DNA of 7,454 nucleotides from Deltaproteobacteria bacterium (GTDB taxonomy: Bacteria > Desulfobacterota > Desulfobacteria > Desulfobacterales > UBA11574). Of this stretch, positions 5,615-7,454 are shown one piece after another. The stretch covers positions 1 through 7,454 of the forward strand of contig JAFDBA010000108.1 of the NCBI GenBank assembly GCA_019313505.1, read 5' to 3'. Numbering within the stretch: position 1 is the first letter of the stretch; every line of letters starts with the position of its first letter. The notes under the pieces were generated by a model that had not been told where the DNA came from, searched no databases, and saw only the letters and a list, made by a program, of their open reading frames with translations. Made by a program: the position numbers and the translations under genes.

Positions 5615-6933
5615 GAATCAACGGTGGCCGGATAGTACGCGGTGCCCTATTTTTCTGTGCCAGCCTGATTCTCTTTTTTCTTCCCTTTAACACCATGGCT
5701 GCAGGGGAATATAGTTTCGACGTTGAGGAGTTCGAGTCCAAATCGTTTGAATGGGGCGGTTATGCGGAGATCAAGTTCGAGCATATTGATCTGAATACTG
5801 ACAGTGCGTTCTATCGCCTCAATTTTCATCAAGATCCTCGCAGTACCATAGACCGCTACACCGGCGCCCTTCAATTGGAGTACAGCTACAAGAAGGGCAT
5901 CGGAGCTTTCAATGGGGTGCTGCGAGCCGAAGCCGGGCAGGATGATATCGGTTGGTCGGACAGTGCCGATGTGTATGAAGCCAACCTGAGTCTGAAGCCA
6001 ACGCCGTTTGTAACTGCGGATATCGGAAAAAAGGTTTTTAAGTGGGGCAAGGGGTATGCCTGGAATCCGGTGGGGTTTATTGACCGACCCAAAGATCCCA
6101 ACAACCCTGAGGAAGCATTGGAAGGATATTTCGGCGCTGGCGTTGATTTGATAAAGAGTTTTAGCGGATCCCTACAGACTGTTGCCCTCACCACTGTGGT
6201 CCTGCCGGTCTGGCAAGGTGTTAATGAAGATTTTGGCGAAGTGAATAATATAAACCTTGCTGCCAAACTTTATATGCTCTATCGGGATACGGATATCGAT
6301 TTTGTGATATTCAGTGGCGGCAGCCGTTCGACCCGCTATGGTGTCGATTTTTCAACAAACCTGGCCTCGAACTTTGAGATCCACGGAGAATTTGCCTATC
6401 TGACCGATCTTAAGCAGAATTATCTTTCTGAAACAGGGGCATTAACTAAACGCGAGTGCTCTGCAAAAAGATACCTGTTGGGTCTACGGTACCTGACCGA
6501 AAGCGATCTCACCACAATCATTGAATTTTATCACAACGGCGCCGGTTTCTCAGAATCGGAACTGGAGCGTTTTTATCAACTGGTTGCCGATGCGGACACT
6601 CAACTGCTCAACACCGGAATAGACACCCTTTTTCAAACCGCTAAAAACATATCTAATATGGGATACGGCAGCCCCCAGGTGGGACGAAATTACCTGTATT
6701 TCAAAATCAATCAGAAAGACCCCTTTGATATCCTTTACTTCACCCCGGGATTGATCGCCATCCTTAATCTTGATGACCAGAGTTATTCCGTCAGTCCCGA
6801 AATGCTATATACAGGTTTTACCAACTGGGAACTTAGGTTGCGTTTTACTTTTCTAAACGGTGATAATTTTACCGAGTTCGAGGAAAAACTAAACGAAAAC
6901 AAGCTCGAGTTCCGTGTGCGGTATTATTTTTAG
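5611..6933 (+). CDS. Outer-membrane beta-barrel protein of the ABC export operon
   Basis: The 440-aa product begins with a signal peptide (basic MRINGGRIVRG, hydrophobic 12-26, likely cleavage after TMAA at 31). It ends in LEFRVRYYF, a typical beta-signal with C-terminal Phe for BAM-mediated insertion. In between, alternating aromatic and polar strands suit a barrel of roughly 14-18 strands. A conserved-looking non-strand block sits at about 138-168 (KKVFKWGKGYAWNP, then RPKDPNNPEE). It recalls barrels of the DUF1302 or porin-like type that accompany LolA-like proteins, but I cannot assign the family firmly. Cys16 lacks a lipobox. The ATG overlaps the previous stop as ATGA, so translation is coupled. 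As the last gene it would supply the outer-membrane end of the pathway. Confidence 0.8.
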   Translation: MRINGGRIVRGALFFCASLILFFLPFNTMAAGEYSFDVEEFESKSFEWGGYAEIKFEHIDLNTDSAFYRLNFHQDPRSTIDRYTGALQLEYSYKKGIGAFNGVLRAEAGQDDIGWSDSADVYEANLSLKPTPFVTADIGKKVFKWGKGYAWNPVGFIDRPKDPNNPEEALEGYFGAGVDLIKSFSGSLQTVALTTVVLPVWQGVNEDFGEVNNINLAAKLYMLYRDTDIDFVIFSGGSRSTRYGVDFSTNLASNFEIHGEFAYLTDLKQNYLSETGALTKRECSAKRYLLGLRYLTESDLTTIIEFYHNGAGFSESELERFYQLVADADTQLLNTGIDTLFQTAKNISNMGYGSPQVGRNYLYFKINQKDPFDILYFTPGLIAILNLDDQSYSVSPEMLYTGFTNWELRLRFTFLNGDNFTEFEEKLNENKLEFRVRYYF

Positions 6934-6947
6934 CTTTAAGGCTGGCA

Positions 6948-6965
6948 CAGACTACAGCATGTCTG
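6948..6965 (+). terminator. Weak hairpin after the operon
   Basis: CAGAC pairs with GTCTG around an eight-nt loop, starting 15 nt after the barrel stop codon. No T-tract follows, so it is a poor intrinsic terminator. The stronger one at 7216-7248 in repeat B probably ends the transcript. Confidence 0.2.
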
Positions 6966-7012
6966 GAGTGTTAAAAAACAATCCTGATTTGAGCCTTTAT
7001 GACGATTGAATC

Positions 7013-7132
7013 ATGATTATCCTATTCACAACATTTGATGGCTCCCGTGATGTTCAACAATACCTGGAATAAGCGAAAACGTATCCCTGCAATTCCGATG
7101 AACACTATATCTGGTATGTGACTAATTCTTAA
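7013..7132 (+). pseudogene. Possible decayed gene fragment ahead of repeat B
   Basis: One frame reads MIILFTTFDGSRDVQQYLE, a TAA at 7070-7072, then AKTYPCNSDEHYIWYVTNS and TAA at 7130-7132. The residues look protein-like and continue in one frame across the stop, with another TGA at 7007-7009 just upstream. No ribosome site precedes the ATG and no family is recognised. It overlaps the left edge of repeat B. Chance is a real alternative. Confidence 0.2.
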
Positions 7133-7315
7133 TTGATCCTTCGAAACTGGTGATACCTGCTATTAACACACGTATCATTTCTATAAAAAAATCGTGTGAT
7201 ATCATTTTTTCAAAAGGGTAAATCCTTTTCGCGGGGTTTGCCCTTTTTGTTTTTATGATATATGTCATCAGCATGAATTGGCTTCGGGTTGTTGTTTTGG
7301 TAATGTATCTGAAAC
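7117..7315 (+). repeat. Imperfect direct repeat, copy B
   Basis: This is the second copy of the element at 2041-2252, in the same orientation. Shared blocks include AACTGNTGATAC near the left, GTGATATC, the hairpin at 7216-7243, GATATATGT then ATCAG at about 7257, and CTTCGGGTTGT at 7282-7292. An upstream stem pairs CACACG with CGTGTG around about 20 nt, at the place where copy A has ACAACA/TGTTGT. Stem sequence differs but pairing is kept, which hints at selection on structure. With copy A it brackets the complete transport operon. Confidence 0.65.
7216..7248 (+). terminator. Rho-independent terminator-like hairpin in repeat B
   Basis: GGGTAAATCC (7216-7225) pairs with GGGTTTGCCC (7234-7243): ten pairs with two T-G wobbles around an eight-nt loop, then TTTTTG and another T-run. 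It is the first strong intrinsic terminator downstream of the barrel gene, about 280 nt after its stop, and is the likely end of the operon transcript. Confidence 0.7.
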
Positions 7316-7404
7316 TTGAAGACATCACATTTTATAACCTTTCTATATCATTACAATTTAAATGATAAACAGAACCTTATAATCACTGGTTAGCTTTAAT
7401 AAGA

Positions 7405-7454
7405 ATGATCGATAAACTTCAGGGAATTGCTCAAGCCATTCAAATCCTTCGTCT
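7405..7454 (+). CDS. Possible start of a gene cut by the window edge
   Basis: An ATG at 7405 opens a frame that runs to the window end (MIDKLQGIAQAIQILR, 16 codons). The residues look like an amphipathic helix and the start follows a perfect TATAAT at 7378-7383. The ribosome site is weak (only AATAAGA) and no good -35 is seen. Too little is present to name a product. Confidence 0.25.
   Translation, partial: MIDKLQGIAQAIQILR

Noticed and set aside
2041..7315. Composite transposon formed by the two direct repeats
   Set aside because: No transposase, no terminal inverted repeats and no target-site duplication can be seen. The direct-repeat arrangement is reported without that claim.
1..7454. 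tRNA, rRNA or CRISPR arrays
   Set aside because: No cloverleaf, ribosomal signature or regularly spaced short repeats were found on either strand.

Overview
The window looks like accessory chromosome from a Gram-negative, probably anaerobic bacterium. Proteins with Lol-like, signal-peptide and outer-membrane barrel features establish a double membrane. The style of the ABC and barrel genes resembles Desulfobacterota, but that is an impression from the sequence, not a database result. All convincing genes are on the + strand. Coding islands alternate with long AT-rich stretches that hold decayed genes and repeats.

Left part (1-2040). A divergent RNA 3'-terminal phosphate cyclase gene (rtcA family) stands alone, without rtcB or rtcR in view. 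It is followed by the catalytic 3' end of a group II intron: a 34-nt domain V, a domain VI with a bulged branch-point A, and a 3' splice boundary near 1709. No intron-encoded reverse transcriptase is present. A small two-helix membrane protein gene (71 aa) comes next.

Middle (2041-2883). One copy of an imperfect repeat of about 210 nt contains a terminator-like hairpin. It is followed by a decayed gene with in-frame stops and an AT-rich hairpin just ahead of the operon.

Operon (2884-6933). Four tightly coupled genes encode an ABC ATPase, a MacB/LolC/FtsX-type permease, a secreted LolA-like protein (outer-membrane lipoprotein-sorting family) and an outer-membrane beta-barrel. Junctions are an 8-nt overlap, a 15-nt gap with a strong ribosome binding site, and an ATGA overlap. 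Together they make a plausible self-contained inner membrane to periplasm to outer membrane relay for a lipid, lipoprotein or other hydrophobic cargo. The cargo cannot be read from the sequence.

Right part (6934-7454). A second, same-orientation copy of the repeat (7117-7315) closes the operon segment, so the operon sits between two diverged direct repeats about 5 kb apart. Just before it are open-frame remnants with stops, and at the edge a possible new gene start. The observations most worth a second look are the direct repeat with its conserved hairpin, the IEP-less group II intron remnant, the four-gene envelope system and the motif changes in the RtcA homologue.
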